NCBI RefSeq assembly: GCF_017916455.1
Contig: NZ_JAFMSY010000002.1
Span: 310,001 to 374,000, forward strand
Length of the DNA stretch: 64,000 nucleotides
Direction: 5' to 3'
Source of the DNA: Nocardioides xinjiangensis
GTDB lineage: Bacteria > Actinomycetota > Actinomycetes > Propionibacteriales > Nocardioidaceae
Both the position numbers and the translations under genes were made by a program. Under the pieces are notes generated by a model. The model saw nothing but the letters and a program-made list of their open reading frames with translations. It was not told where the DNA came from and ran no database searches. Shown piece by piece: positions 18,945-27,305 of the stretch (within the stretch, counting starts at the first letter, position 1; each line of letters begins with the position of its first letter).

Positions 18945-19136
18945 GCGTCATACGAACCAGCACCTATACGTCCGCCTTCGTATGACGCACCGGGCGCCGC
19001 CCGCGTGGCCCGAGCCCAGCGTCATACGAACCAGCACCTATACGTCCGCCTTCGTATGACGCACCGGGCGCCGCCCGCGCCGCCCGGCCCCAGCGTCATA
19101 CGAACCAGCACCTATACGTCCGCCTTCGTATGACGC
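18945..19136. repeat. Nested-palindrome array A, three copies at a 74-bp period
   Basis: Copies at 18945-18988, 19019-19062 and 19093-19136 are identical over 44 bases. Each has outer arms GCGTCATACGAA and TTCGTATGACGC (perfect inverted repeat of 12), five-base spacers CCAGC and CCGCC, and an inner ten-base near-palindrome ACCTATACGT. Linkers of 30 bases are GC-rich and similar to each other, beginning ACCGGGCGCCGCCC. The array fills most of the gap between convergent glgA and glyA (18883-19188), which contains no gene. The arms are AT-rich against a very GC-rich background. Six more copies occur near 28 kb. Confidence 0.95.
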
Positions 19137-19188
19137 ACCGGGCGCCGCCCGAGCCGCCCGCGCCGCACGAGTGTCGCCGGCCCCGCGG

Positions 19189-20625
19189 TCAGCCCAGGAC
19201 GAGGCCCGGGTAGAGCGGGTGCTTGTCGAGCAGCTCCGCGGACCGCTTGACGACGCGGTCGGCGACGCCGTCGGCGAGGACGTACGACGCCTTGCTGGGG
19301 CCGCCGGCCTTGGTGGTGCCGGCCTCGGTGTTGCTGAGCACGTCGACGATGAGCTCGGCGACGGTGTCGAACTCGTCGTGGCCGAACCCGCGGGTGGTCA
19401 GGGCCGGGGTGCCGAGGCGGACGCCGGAGGTGTACCAGGCGCCGTTGGGGTCGGCCGGGACCGAGTTGCGGTTGGTGACAACACCGGCCTCGAGCAGTGC
19501 CGACTCCGCCTGGCGGCCGGTGAGGCCGAACGAGGAGACGTCGAGCAGCACGATGTGGTTGTCGGTGCCGCCCGTGACCAGCGTGGCGCCGCGGGTCAGG
19601 AAGCCCTCCGCGAGCGAGTGGGCGTTGTCGGCGATGCGCTGCGCGTAGTCCTGGAACTCGGTGGTGCGCGCCTCCGCGAAGGCGACGGCCTTGGCGGCCA
19701 TCACGTGCGACAGCGGGCCGCCGAGCACCATGGGGCAGCCCCGGTCGACGTCGGCGGCGAACTCCTCCTGGGCCAGCACCATGCCGCCGCGCGGACCGCG
19801 GAGGGACTTGTGCGTGGTGGTGGTGGTGATGTGGGCGTGGGGCACCGGGTCCTCGTCGCCGGTGAAGACCTTGCCCGCCACCAGGCCGGCGAAGTGCGCC
19901 ATGTCGACCATCAGCACGGCGCCCACCTCGTCGGCGATCTCGCGCATCTTCGCGAAGTTCACCCGCCGGGGGTAGGCGGAGTAGCCGGCGACCAGCACGA
20001 GCGGCTTGAACTCGCGCGCCTTGGCGGCCACCGCGTCGTAGTCGAGCAGGCCGGTCTCCGGGTCGGTGCCGTACTGCTGCTGGTGGAACATCTTCCCGCT
20101 GATGTTGGGACGGAAGCCGTGGGTGAGGTGCCCGCCGGCGTCGAGCGACATCCCGAGCAGCCGCTGGTTGCCGAACTCGTGGCGCAGGGTCTCCCAGTCG
20201 GCCTCGGTGAGCTCGTTGACGTTCTTGGCCTGCAGCTTCTCCAGGTAGGGCGTCTCGACCCGGTTGGCCAGGATCGACCAGAAGGCGACGAGGTTGGCGT
20301 CGATGCCCGAGTGCGGCTGCACGTAAGCGTACGGCGCTCCGAACAGCTCGCGCGCGTGCTCGGCCGCCAGCGACTCGACGGTGTCGACGTTCTGGCAGCC
20401 GGCGTAGAAGCGGTGACCGACGGTGCCCTCGGCGTACTTGTCGCTTAACCAGGTGCCCATCGTCATCAGGACCGCCGGCGAGGCGTAGTTCTCCGAGGCG
20501 ATCAGCTTGAGCGACGCGCGCTGGTCGGCGAGCTCCTGCCGGGTCGCCTCGGCGATGCGGGGCTCGACCGAGGCGATGACCTCGAGGGCCTGCGAGTACG
20601 CACTGCTGATCAGGGAGTCCGTCAT
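19189..20625 (-). CDS. glyA: Serine hydroxymethyltransferase, long actinobacterial form
   Basis: GlyA converts serine plus tetrahydrofolate to glycine plus methylene-THF using PLP. The 478-residue product has [23 protein letters not shown] and the PLP lysine in [15 protein letters not shown] (Lys273). It is about 60 residues longer than the E. coli enzyme, mostly from an insertion around residues 113-170 ([18 protein letters not shown] region), a feature of one actinobacterial subgroup. TAGGCT seven bases before the ATG at 20625 supports this start over the longer upstream reading. Confidence 0.96.
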   Translation of the reverse strand: MTDSLISSAYSQALEVIASVEPRIAEATRQELADQRASLKLIASENYASPAVLMTMGTWLSDKYAEGTVGHRFYAGCQNVDTVESLAAEHARELFGAPYAYVQPHSGIDANLVAFWSILANRVETPYLEKLQAKNVNELTEADWETLRHEFGNQRLLGMSLDAGGHLTHGFRPNISGKMFHQQQYGTDPETGLLDYDAVAAKAREFKPLVLVAGYSAYPRRVNFAKMREIADEVGAVLMVDMAHFAGLVAGKVFTGDEDPVPHAHITTTTTHKSLRGPRGGMVLAQEEFAADVDRGCPMVLGGPLSHVMAAKAVAFAEARTTEFQDYAQRIADNAHSLAEGFLTRGATLVTGGTDNHIVLLDVSSFGLTGRQAESALLEAGVVTNRNSVPADPNGAWYTSGVRLGTPALTTRGFGHDEFDTVAELIVDVLSNTEAGTTKAGGPSKASYVLADGVADRVVKRSAELLDKHPLYPGLVLG

Positions 20626-20811
20626 GGGTGACAGCCTAGAGGCCGTCGGCGCGGACGAGGAGCACCCCGGCACGGGCATGAGGAGTGTGACCTGGACCGC
20701 ATTCCGGCCGTCTGCACCGCGACACCGCCACCCGCCGTCTCAGCATGTGGCGTGCCATCTCGTATGGCGGGATTTCGGCTTGTGGAACCGGTGTCCACGC
20801 CCTGAGACTTC

Positions 20812-20840
20812 TTGACATGGTCAACGCCTCCACCCATGCG
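20812..20840 (+). promoter_or_regulatory. Candidate promoter of the sulfite reductase operon
   Basis: A consensus -35 TTGACA at 20812-20817 is followed after 17 bases by CATGCG at 20835-20840, a poor but correctly placed -10. Transcription would start about 20847, at the GTG of the leader peptide, making that peptide leaderless. A 5-bp inverted repeat GCCAT/ATGGC at 20754-20768 could be an upstream operator. Confidence 0.45.
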
Positions 20841-20846
20841 CACCTC

Positions 20847-20906
20847 GTGGTCCGACGTCACGTCGACCTCATGCGCGTGGGCAGCGCGACCTGTTGGCAT
20901 CGCTGA
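20847..20906 (+). CDS. Cysteine-sensing leader peptide upstream of sir
   Basis: A 19-residue reading beginning VVRRHVDLMRVGSATC and ending WHR. The RRHVDLxRVxSAxC pattern is that of the short leader peptides found before sulfur-assimilation genes in Streptomyces and mycobacteria, where translation across a late cysteine codon controls the downstream gene. An in-frame ATG at 20817 would extend it, but falls inside the TTGACA box, so the GTG is preferred. It lies 75 bases before sir, with hairpins in between. Confidence 0.8.
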   Translation: MVRRHVDLMRVGSATCWHR

Positions 20907-20928
20907 CGCCGCCCCCAGAACGTCCCTC

Positions 20929-20978
20929 CCGCGCTCAACGTCGCGCGCGGCACTTCATCAGCGAACAGGACTCTCCTG
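20929..20978 (+). promoter_or_regulatory. Leader hairpins before sir, second one masks the ribosome site
   Basis: CCGCGC (20929-20934) pairs with GCGCGG (20945-20950). A second small hairpin CAGGA (20966-20970) with TCCTG (20974-20978) encloses the AGGA that would serve the sir ATG at 20982. Together with the leader peptide this looks like a translation-attenuation device. Pairing was judged by eye only. Confidence 0.5.
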
Positions 20979-20981
20979 ACC

Positions 20982-22700
20982 ATGCCCGACCTCCGGTTCA
21001 AGCCCCAGGCCGCCCAGCACACCGAGATCCCGCGCCCGAAGCGCGCCGAGGGTCAGTGGGCGCTCGGCTACACCGAGCCGCTCAACAAGAACGAGCAGTC
21101 CAAGAAGGACGACGACCCGCTCAACGTCCGGGACCGCATCCTCTACACCTACTCGCGCCGCGGCTTCGACTCGATCGACCCGGCCGACCTGCGTGGCCGC
21201 TTCCGCTGGATGGGGCTCTACACGCAGCGGGCTCCCGGCTTCGACGGCGGCAAGACCGCGCAGCTCGAGGAGGAGGAGCTCGACGACCGGTTCTTCATGA
21301 TGCGCGTGCGCACCGACGGCGCGATCCTGGACGGCGCGGCCCTGCGTGCCCTGGGTGAGCTGTCGACCGCGTACGCCCGCAACACCGCGGACATCACCGA
21401 CCGCAACAACATCCAGTACCACTGGATCGAGATCGAGAGCGTCCCGGCGATCTGGGAGCGGCTGGAGTCCGTCGGCCTCACCACGCTGGAGGCGTGCGGC
21501 GACAGCCCGCGGCCCTTCCTCGGCTCTCCCGTCGCCGGCATCGCCAAGGACGAGATCATCGACGGCTCCGAGGCGCTCGCCGAGATCAAGCGGCGCATCC
21601 TCGGCAACCCCGAGTACTCCAACCTGCCGCGCAAGTTCAAGACCGCGCTGACCGGCCACCCCAGCCACGACGTCGCGCCCGAGGTCAACGACGTGGCCTT
21701 CGTCGGCACCGTCCACCCCGAGCACGGCCCCGGCTTCGACCTCTGGGTCGGCGGCGGCCTCTCGACCAACCCGATGCTCGCGCACAAGCTGGGCGTCTGG
21801 ATCCCGGTCGACGAGGTGCCCGACGCCTGGGAGGGCGTGGCCGGCATCTTCCGCGACTACGGCTACCGGCGGCTGCGCTCCAAGGCCCGCCTCAAGTTCC
21901 TCCTCGCCGACTGGGGCAAGGAGAAGTTCCGCGAGGTCCTCGAGAACGAGTACCTCCACCGCGCGCTCGTCGACAACCCCTCCCCCGAGTCGCCGGTCGT
22001 GCCCGGTGACCACATCGGCATCCACGAGCAGAAGGACGGCCGCTTCTACGTCGGCGCCGCCCCCGTCGTGGGTCGCATCGACGGCACCACGCTGTCCGCG
22101 CTCGGTGACCTCGTCGAGCGCTACGGCGCCCGCGGCGCCCGGCTGACGGCGTACCAGAAGCTCGTCGTCATCGGCGTCGCCGCGGAGGACGCCGAGGCGT
22201 TCGCCGACGACCTCGAGACGATCGGGCTGACGGCGCGCCCCAGCAACTGGCGCCGCTCGACCATGGCGTGCACCGGCATCGAGTTCTGCAAGCTCGCCAT
22301 CGTCGACACCAAGGAGCGGGCGCGCCGCCTGGTGACGGAGCTGGAGAAGCGGTTCCCCGACCTCGACACCGACATCACGGTCAACGTCAACGGCTGCCCC
22401 AACGCCTGCGCCCGCACCCAGGTCGCCGACATCGGCCTCAAGGGCCAGCTCGTCATGGACGCCGACGGCCGGCAGGTCGAGGGCTTCCAGGTCCACCTCG
22501 GCGGGTCCCTGGGCCTGAACCCGGCGATGGGCCGCAAGCTGCGCGCCCACAAGGTGACCAGCGCGGGCCTCGACGACTACGTCACCCGCGTGGTGGCCGC
22601 CTACCTCGAGGACCGCACCGACGGCGAGCGCTTCGCCGCCTGGGTGGCGCGGGCCGACGAGGTGCTGCTGCGCGGCGAGCCGCAGCCGGTGGGCGTCTGA
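20982..22700 (+). CDS. sir: Ferredoxin-dependent sulfite/nitrite reductase (assimilatory)
   Basis: A 572-residue siroheme and [4Fe-4S] enzyme reducing sulfite to sulfide with six electrons. The two symmetric halves each carry a ferrite-reductase-like domain; the cluster ligands are Cys430 and Cys436 (ACTGIEFC) and Cys472 and Cys476 (NGCPNAC). Context (cysH, siroheme chelatase, cysteine leader) favours sulfite over nitrite as substrate. Electrons come from ferredoxin, as there is no flavoprotein subunit nearby. Confidence 0.95.
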   Translation: MPDLRFKPQAAQHTEIPRPKRAEGQWALGYTEPLNKNEQSKKDDDPLNVRDRILYTYSRRGFDSIDPADLRGRFRWMGLYTQRAPGFDGGKTAQLEEEELDDRFFMMRVRTDGAILDGAALRALGELSTAYARNTADITDRNNIQYHWIEIESVPAIWERLESVGLTTLEACGDSPRPFLGSPVAGIAKDEIIDGSEALAEIKRRILGNPEYSNLPRKFKTALTGHPSHDVAPEVNDVAFVGTVHPEHGPGFDLWVGGGLSTNPMLAHKLGVWIPVDEVPDAWEGVAGIFRDYGYRRLRSKARLKFLLADWGKEKFREVLENEYLHRALVDNPSPESPVVPGDHIGIHEQKDGRFYVGAAPVVGRIDGTTLSALGDLVERYGARGARLTAYQKLVVIGVAAEDAEAFADDLETIGLTARPSNWRRSTMACTGIEFCKLAIVDTKERARRLVTELEKRFPDLDTDITVNVNGCPNACARTQVADIGLKGQLVMDADGRQVEGFQVHLGGSLGLNPAMGRKLRAHKVTSAGLDDYVTRVVAAYLEDRTDGERFAAWVARADEVLLRGEPQPVGV

Positions 22701-22715
22701 TGTCCGAGCGCGCCC

Positions 22716-22871
22716 ATGTCTGAGAGAGCACAGCCCTTCCACTGCCCCTACTGCGGGGACGAGAACCTGTTCCCCCGTGAGGGCACAGGCGCGTGGGAGT
22801 GCCGCTCGTGCCTGCGGGCGTTCACCGTGCAGATGACCGGCATGATCCGGCCGGGCGGAGGCGCGGCATGA
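22716..22871 (+). CDS. Small zinc-ribbon protein between sir and cysH
   Basis: A 51-residue protein beginning MSERAQPFHCPYCGDENLF. It has two CxxC knuckles (CPYC and CRSC) about 18 residues apart, enough for one zinc ribbon, and an otherwise featureless tail. The TGA overlaps the ATG of cysH (ATGA), so it is translationally coupled and is a true gene. Such mini-proteins occur in actinobacterial sulfate-reduction operons; its role is unknown. It was too short for common ORF cut-offs. Confidence 0.85.
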   Translation: MSERAQPFHCPYCGDENLFPREGTGAWECRSCLRAFTVQMTGMIRPGGGAA

Positions 22872-23611
22872 GCCTGTCCACCGCCGCCGCCCGCGACTTC
22901 AAGGGCACGCACACCGAGGGACGTACGCCGGAGGAGCTGCGCGAGCTGGTCTCCCACGTCGGCGCCGAGCTCGAGCTCGCCCCGGCCGAGGTGATCATCG
23001 AGTGGGCCGTGGCCACGTTCGGCGACCGGTTCGCGGTGACGTCGTCGATGGGCGACGCGGTCCTCGCGCACCTGGCCTCGACGGTGGCGCCCGGCATCGA
23101 CGTCGTGTTCCTCGACACCGGCTACCACTTCGTCGAGACCATCGGCACCCGCGACGCCGTCGAGGCGACGCTGCCGGTCAACCTACGCACGGTGCGACCT
23201 GCGCAGAGCGTGGCGGAGCAGGACGCCGAGCACGGCGCGGAGCTGTTCCGCACCGACCCCGACCTGTGCTGCGCCCTGCGCAAGGTCAAGCCGCTCAACG
23301 ACGCCCTGGCCGACTACGACGCCTGGGCGACCGGGCTGCGCCGGGCGGAGACGCACAACCGGGTCATCGCGCCGGTCATCGGCTGGGACGCCCGGAAGGG
23401 CAAGGTCAAGGTCTCGCCGCTGGCCCGATGGAGCGACGAGCAGGTCGAGCAGTACATCGCCGAGAACGGCGTCCTCGTGAACCCCCTCGTCCACGACGGC
23501 TACCCGAGCATCGGGTGCTGGCCGTGCACCCGCCGGGTGGCCCCGGGCGACGACCCGCGCAGCGGGCGCTGGGCCGGCACGAGCAAGACCGAGTGCGGGA
23601 TCCACGCATGA
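22868..23611 (+). CDS. cysH: Adenylyl-sulfate (APS) reductase
   Basis: Reduces APS to sulfite using thioredoxin. The 247-residue product has the cysteine pairs Cys134-Cys135 and Cys217-Cys220 that bind a [4Fe-4S] cluster, marking it as an APS rather than PAPS reductase, and the catalytic Cys243 in KTECGIHA at the extreme C-terminus. The nucleotide loop SSMGDAVLAHL is near residue 60. A 97-base gap with GGAGG follows before the chelatase gene. Confidence 0.96.
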   Translation: MSLSTAAARDFKGTHTEGRTPEELRELVSHVGAELELAPAEVIIEWAVATFGDRFAVTSSMGDAVLAHLASTVAPGIDVVFLDTGYHFVETIGTRDAVEATLPVNLRTVRPAQSVAEQDAEHGAELFRTDPDLCCALRKVKPLNDALADYDAWATGLRRAETHNRVIAPVIGWDARKGKVKVSPLARWSDEQVEQYIAENGVLVNPLVHDGYPSIGCWPCTRRVAPGDDPRSGRWAGTSKTECGIHA

Positions 23612-23708
23612 CGCCCCGAACCTCACCGCAGATCGCACGACAGACCAGCGACAACGTCGTCGCACCCACCCAGCACCACCGCACCACACACGATCGGAGG
23701 CACCCCTG

Positions 23709-24452
23709 ATGGCTGCTCCTGCTCTGGTTGCCCTGGCCCACGGAAGCCGGGACCCGCGTTCGGCCGCGACGATCAAGGCGCTCGTCGCCGAGGTCAAGGC
23801 GATGCGCCCCGACCTCCGCATCGAGACGGCGTTCCTCGACCTCTCCAAGCCGACCTTCGACACGGTCGTCGACCGGCTCGTGAAGGCCGGCTTCGACGAG
23901 ATCGTCGTCGTGCCCCTCCTGCTCACCGAGGCCTACCACGCCAAGGTCGACGTCCCGGAGGCCATCGCCGCGGCCATGGCCCGCCACGAGGGCGTCCGCA
24001 TCCAGGCGAGCCGGATCCTCGGCATGGAGTCCGCGTTCCTCGAGGTGCTCGACGTCCGCCTGCGCGACGCGCTCCGGGCGGCGCGCGTGCGCGAGCTCGA
24101 CGCCCTCGTGCTCGCTGCAGCCGGCTCCTCCGACCCGCTCGCCAACCAGGCCGTCGCCCGCATCGCCCGCACCTGGGGCGCTCGTCACCGGTTGCCGGTC
24201 ACCGCGGCCTTCGCCTCCGCGGCCCCGCCGGCCGCGGGCGAGGCGGTCCGGGCGTTCCGCGCCGAGGGCAAGCGCCACATCGCCGTGGCGTCGTTCTTCC
24301 TCGCCCCGGGACGACTCCCCGACCGGGCCGCCGAGCTCGCTGTCGAGGCCGGAGCCGTCGCGGTCTCCGACCCGCTGGGTGCCCACCCGGCTGTCGCCCG
24401 CGCGATCCTGGCCCGCTACGCCGTCGGCGCCGTCGAGCTGGTGCCCGTCTGA
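23709..24452 (+). CDS. Sirohydrochlorin chelatase-like protein (CbiX/SirB family)
   Basis: A 247-residue protein made of two CbiX-like halves. The N-terminal half has the metal-site histidines His11 (ALAHGSRDP) and His77 (LLTEAYHAKVD). The second half keeps the fold but lacks the first histidine motif. By context it inserts iron into sirohydrochlorin to make siroheme for Sir, but cobalt chelation cannot be excluded. GATCGGAGG precedes the ATG. Last gene of the sulfur operon. Confidence 0.88.
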   Translation: MAAPALVALAHGSRDPRSAATIKALVAEVKAMRPDLRIETAFLDLSKPTFDTVVDRLVKAGFDEIVVVPLLLTEAYHAKVDVPEAIAAAMARHEGVRIQASRILGMESAFLEVLDVRLRDALRAARVRELDALVLAAAGSSDPLANQAVARIARTWGARHRLPVTAAFASAAPPAAGEAVRAFRAEGKRHIAVASFFLAPGRLPDRAAELAVEAGAVAVSDPLGAHPAVARAILARYAVGAVELVPV

Positions 24453-24506
24453 GCCGAGCCGCGTCCGCCGGGGTGGGTGCTCGCCCGGGCGGCTCCGCCT
24501 CGTACG

Positions 24507-25203
24507 TCAGTCGAGGTGCTTGAGGGCCTCACGGCGGGAGAGACCGCTGAGGCGGTCCGCGTGGGTGCGCACGAACGTGCGGACCCACGCCGGGTCGGTG
24601 CGAGCGTGCTGCCGCAGGGCCCAGCCGAGCGCCTTGCGGATGAAGAAGTCCGTGCCGTACGCCGTGTCGTCGAGGTTCGCGACCAGCACCCTCGCGAGCA
24701 GGGCCGTGTCGGTCCGCTCGCCGTGCCGCAGCTGCGCGAGCACGGCCGTACGCCGGACCCACAGGCTGTCGCGGTCGACCGACCACGCATCGACGACCCG
24801 CGTCGCCTCCCCGCGGTGGTCGAGCAGCACCCGCCCCACGGGGTGGACCGCGATCTCGTCGACGACGTCCCACCACGCCCCGGAGCGGACGAGCCGCTCG
24901 AGCAGCGGCAGCACGTCGGGGTCCAGCCACTGCCGGTAGGCACGGTGACGCACCAGCGCGATCGCGGCGTACCACTCCTCGCGATGGGTGGCGTCCTCCC
25001 ACAGCTCGAGGACGGCGGCCTCCCACTGTGCCCGGTCGACGAAGCGGTGCTCGACGAGCAGCGGCCCCAGCAGCGCCTCGAGGGCGGGCGAGCCGAGGCC
25101 GACGAACGGGCAGCGCGGACTTCATGTACGCCTGCTGCCGCGCGGCCCGCTCCGGGTCGCCCGACCGCGCCAGGGCCGCGCGGACCGCGGGGACGTACGT
25201 CAT
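24507..25203 (-). pseudogene. DNA alkylation repair protein (AlkD-like) with a one-base frameshift
   Basis: The N-terminal frame reads MTYVPAVRAALARSGDPE and ARQQAYMKSALP, the usual AlkD start. It then shifts: removing one base from the GGG at 25108-25110 restores FVGLGSPALEALLGPLLVE and joins the frame that ends ALKHLD at 24507 and includes YRQWLDPDVLPLLERLV and FFIRKALGWALR. The whole is a HEAT-repeat alkylpurine glycosylase of about 230 residues. Either the gene is inactivated or the base is a sequencing error. Confidence 0.88.
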
Positions 25204-25233
25204 CGAGCGTGCTCCGCCCGGCTCAGCGGACGT

Positions 25234-25620
25234 TCATCCGACGAGGCGCTCGCGCAGGTGCTCGAGCTGCCGCGCCGGGTCGCCGGTGACGCCGCCGTGG
25301 ACGGGGCCCGGCTGCAGGACCGTGCTCCGCGGCGCCTTGAGGAAGCCGAACCGCTGCCCCAGGGGCTGTCGGGCCGCCTCCCCACCGCGGTCGTCGCCCC
25401 GGCACACCCAGTCGACGAACGTGAGCGCGTCGCAGACCTGGTCGACGTCGATGCCGGCGTCGAGTGCCCGAAGCCGGTGGCCGTCGACGCTCCACGACGC
25501 GTCGAGGAAGTCCGCGGACTGGCAGTGCAGCACCACGCCGACGTTGAGGAACTCCTCGCGGTCCGGCCGCGGGACGCAGCGGAGGACGACGTACTGGTAG
25601 GCCAGCCGCGGCGCGCTCAT
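25234..25620 (-). CDS. DUF3037 protein paired with a HipA-like kinase
   Basis: A 128-residue protein beginning MSAPRLAYQYVVLRCVPR and containing REEFLNVGVVLHC, the DUF3037 signature. The rest (ASWSVDGHRLRALD, VDWVCRGDD) is of unknown function. The ATG at 25620 overlaps the stop of the HipA-like gene (ATGA), so the two proteins are made together. DUF3037 is regularly found beside this kind of kinase-fold protein, which suggests a partner or substrate role. Confidence 0.85.
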   Translation of the reverse strand: MSAPRLAYQYVVLRCVPRPDREEFLNVGVVLHCQSADFLDASWSVDGHRLRALDAGIDVDQVCDALTFVDWVCRGDDRGGEAARQPLGQRFGFLKAPRSTVLQPGPVHGGVTGDPARQLEHLRERLVG

Positions 25621-26405
25621 CGCGCCACCTCCGGGAGCCACTGGCGGGTGCCGAGCCGGGCGGTGAGGAACTCGACGTAGGCGGCCCGCAGCGCCTGCGG
25701 CGTCTCCGCGCCCGGCACCGGCTCCAGCCAGACGTCGGGCACCTGCGCGAGGACCTCGGTGAAGACGTCGCGGTCGAGGCGCGCCGAGATCTCCTCGTCG
25801 AGCTCGCGTGCGCGGCTCGCGCAGGTCTCGAAGACGTGGCCGCCGGCGTCCCACGGCTGCGCGGCGAACCGGGCGGGGTCCGTGACGCCGGAGCGCCAGC
25901 CGTGGTGGAAGTAGAGCGAGGCTCCGTGGTCGATGACCCAGAGGTCGCCGTGCCAGAGCAGCAGGTTGGGGTTGCGCCACGAGCGGTCGACGTTGGCGGT
26001 GAAGGCGTCGAGCCACAGCACCGTGGCGCCCTCGTCGTCGGCCGCGCTGACCTGCCCGTCGACACCGAACGAGCCGGGCAGGAAGTCGATCCCCAGGTTG
26101 AGTCCGACGCTGGCGTTGAGCAGGTCCTGCACCTCCTCGTCGGCCTCGTAGCGCGCGAGCTCGGGGTCGAGGTCGAGCACCACCAGGCGCGGGGTGCGCA
26201 GGCCGAGGCGGGTCGCGAGCCCGCTGGCCACCACCTCGGCGACGAGCACCTTCGCGCCCTGGCCGGCGCCGCGGAACTTGCAGACGTAGGTGCCCAGGTC
26301 GTCGCCCTCGACGACGCCCGGCAGGCTGCCGCCCTCGCGCAGCGGAGTGACGTACCTCGTGACGTGGACGGTCGGGAGTGGGTCCGGAGGACCGGCGACG
26401 GTCAC
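25617..26405 (-). CDS. HipA-like kinase-fold protein
   Basis: A 262-residue protein related to the HipA/PI3-4-kinase fold but with no N-terminal HipA domain. Visible: GTYVCKFRGAGQGAKVLVAE (ATP-binding lysine region), the catalytic-loop-like TANVDRSWRNPNLL with Asp and Asn, and WVIDHGASLYF, in the place of the metal-binding DxG. Classical HipA toxins act with an HTH antitoxin HipB; none is present here. Substrate is unknown. Starts GTG/ATG at 26405, overlapping the PPK2 stop by four bases. Confidence 0.82.
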   Translation of the reverse strand: MTVAGPPDPLPTVHVTRYVTPLREGGSLPGVVEGDDLGTYVCKFRGAGQGAKVLVAEVVASGLATRLGLRTPRLVVLDLDPELARYEADEEVQDLLNASVGLNLGIDFLPGSFGVDGQVSAADDEGATVLWLDAFTANVDRSWRNPNLLLWHGDLWVIDHGASLYFHHGWRSGVTDPARFAAQPWDAGGHVFETCASRARELDEEISARLDRDVFTEVLAQVPDVWLEPVPGAETPQALRAAYVEFLTARLGTRQWLPEVAR

Positions 26406-27256
26406 TGGACCGAGTCCTCCTCGGCGAGCCGCTGCTGCTCGGCCGCCACGTCGAAGTCAGCCGTGGGCCACTGCAGGTCTAGGCCGCGCAGCGTGTCGAG
26501 CAGGAGCTGACCGACCGCGAGGTTGCGGTACCACTTCTTGTCCGACGGCACGACGTACCACGGGGCGGCGTCGGTGTGGGTGCGGTGCAGCGCGACCTCG
26601 TAGGCCTCGCGGTAGGCAGGCCAGCGCGCGCGCTCGTCGAGGTCTCCGGGGTTGTACTTCCAGTGCTTCTCGGGGTTGGCCAACCGTTCGGCGAGCCGCT
26701 CCTTCTGCTCGTCGGGGCTGATGTGGAGCATGCACTTGATGATCGAGACCCCCTGGTCGACCAGGCGGGCCTCGAAGTCGTTGATCGCGCCGTAGCGGCG
26801 CTCGACCTCGCCGGGGTCGGCGAAGCCGCGGACGCGGGCGATGAGGACGTCCTCGTAGTGCGAGCGGTCGAAGACACCGACGTAGCCGGCGTCCGGCAGG
26901 CCCCTCTCGATCCGCCAGAGGAAGTCGTGGGCCCGCTCCTCCTCGGTCGGCGCCTTGAAGCTCGTGATCCGGACGCCCTGCGGGTCGACCAGGCCGATGG
27001 TGTGCCGCAGCACGCCGCCCTTGCCGCTGGTATCCATGCCCTGGAGCACGAGCAGGACCCGACGCTGCGACCCGGCGGTGCGCTCGGCCCACAGGCGTTC
27101 CTGGAGGTCCGACAGCTCGGGCTGCATGGCGGCGAGCGCGGCCTTGCCGTCGGCCCTCTTCCCGTCGAAGCCGGGCGCTGCGTCGGTGTCGATGGCGGTC
27201 AGGTCGACCGTTCCGCCCGGCAGGCGCAGGGCGTCGGCGATCGCGGAGGTCGTCAT
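26402..27256 (-). CDS. Polyphosphate kinase 2 family protein
   Basis: PPK2 enzymes phosphorylate nucleoside mono- or diphosphates with polyphosphate. The 284-residue product has Walker A LQGMDTSGKGG (71-81), the lid-like KAPTEEERAHDFLWR, and Walker B VFDRSHYEDVL with Asp130; the end YVVPSDKKWYRNLAV is conserved. Single-domain size fits class I or III; AMP, ADP or GDP preference cannot be told. ATG at 27256 is chosen; a GTG at 27274 would add six residues. Confidence 0.93.
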   Translation of the reverse strand: MTTSAIADALRLPGGTVDLTAIDTDAAPGFDGKRADGKAALAAMQPELSDLQERLWAERTAGSQRRVLLVLQGMDTSGKGGVLRHTIGLVDPQGVRITSFKAPTEEERAHDFLWRIERGLPDAGYVGVFDRSHYEDVLIARVRGFADPGEVERRYGAINDFEARLVDQGVSIIKCMLHISPDEQKERLAERLANPEKHWKYNPGDLDERARWPAYREAYEVALHRTHTDAAPWYVVPSDKKWYRNLAVGQLLLDTLRGLDLQWPTADFDVAAEQQRLAEEDSVQ

Positions 27257-27305
27257 GGGGTCATCATGGCCCACCGGCTCGGTGCGCCGTCGGGTGCCGG
27301 TCCGC

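Noticed and set aside
18945-19136. loxP-like recombination sites, since TTCGTATGA resembles the loxP arm TTCGTATA
   Set aside because: The arms point outward relative to loxP, the central region is 20 bases instead of 8, and no recombinase gene is near.
20817-20906. Longer leader peptide starting at ATG 20817
   Set aside because: The ATG overlaps the TTGACA promoter element, so it would not be transcribed; the GTG at 20847 matches the family length.
25617-26405. Classical HipBA toxin-antitoxin module
   Set aside because: There is no HipB-type HTH gene next to it, and the protein lacks the N-terminal HipA domain.
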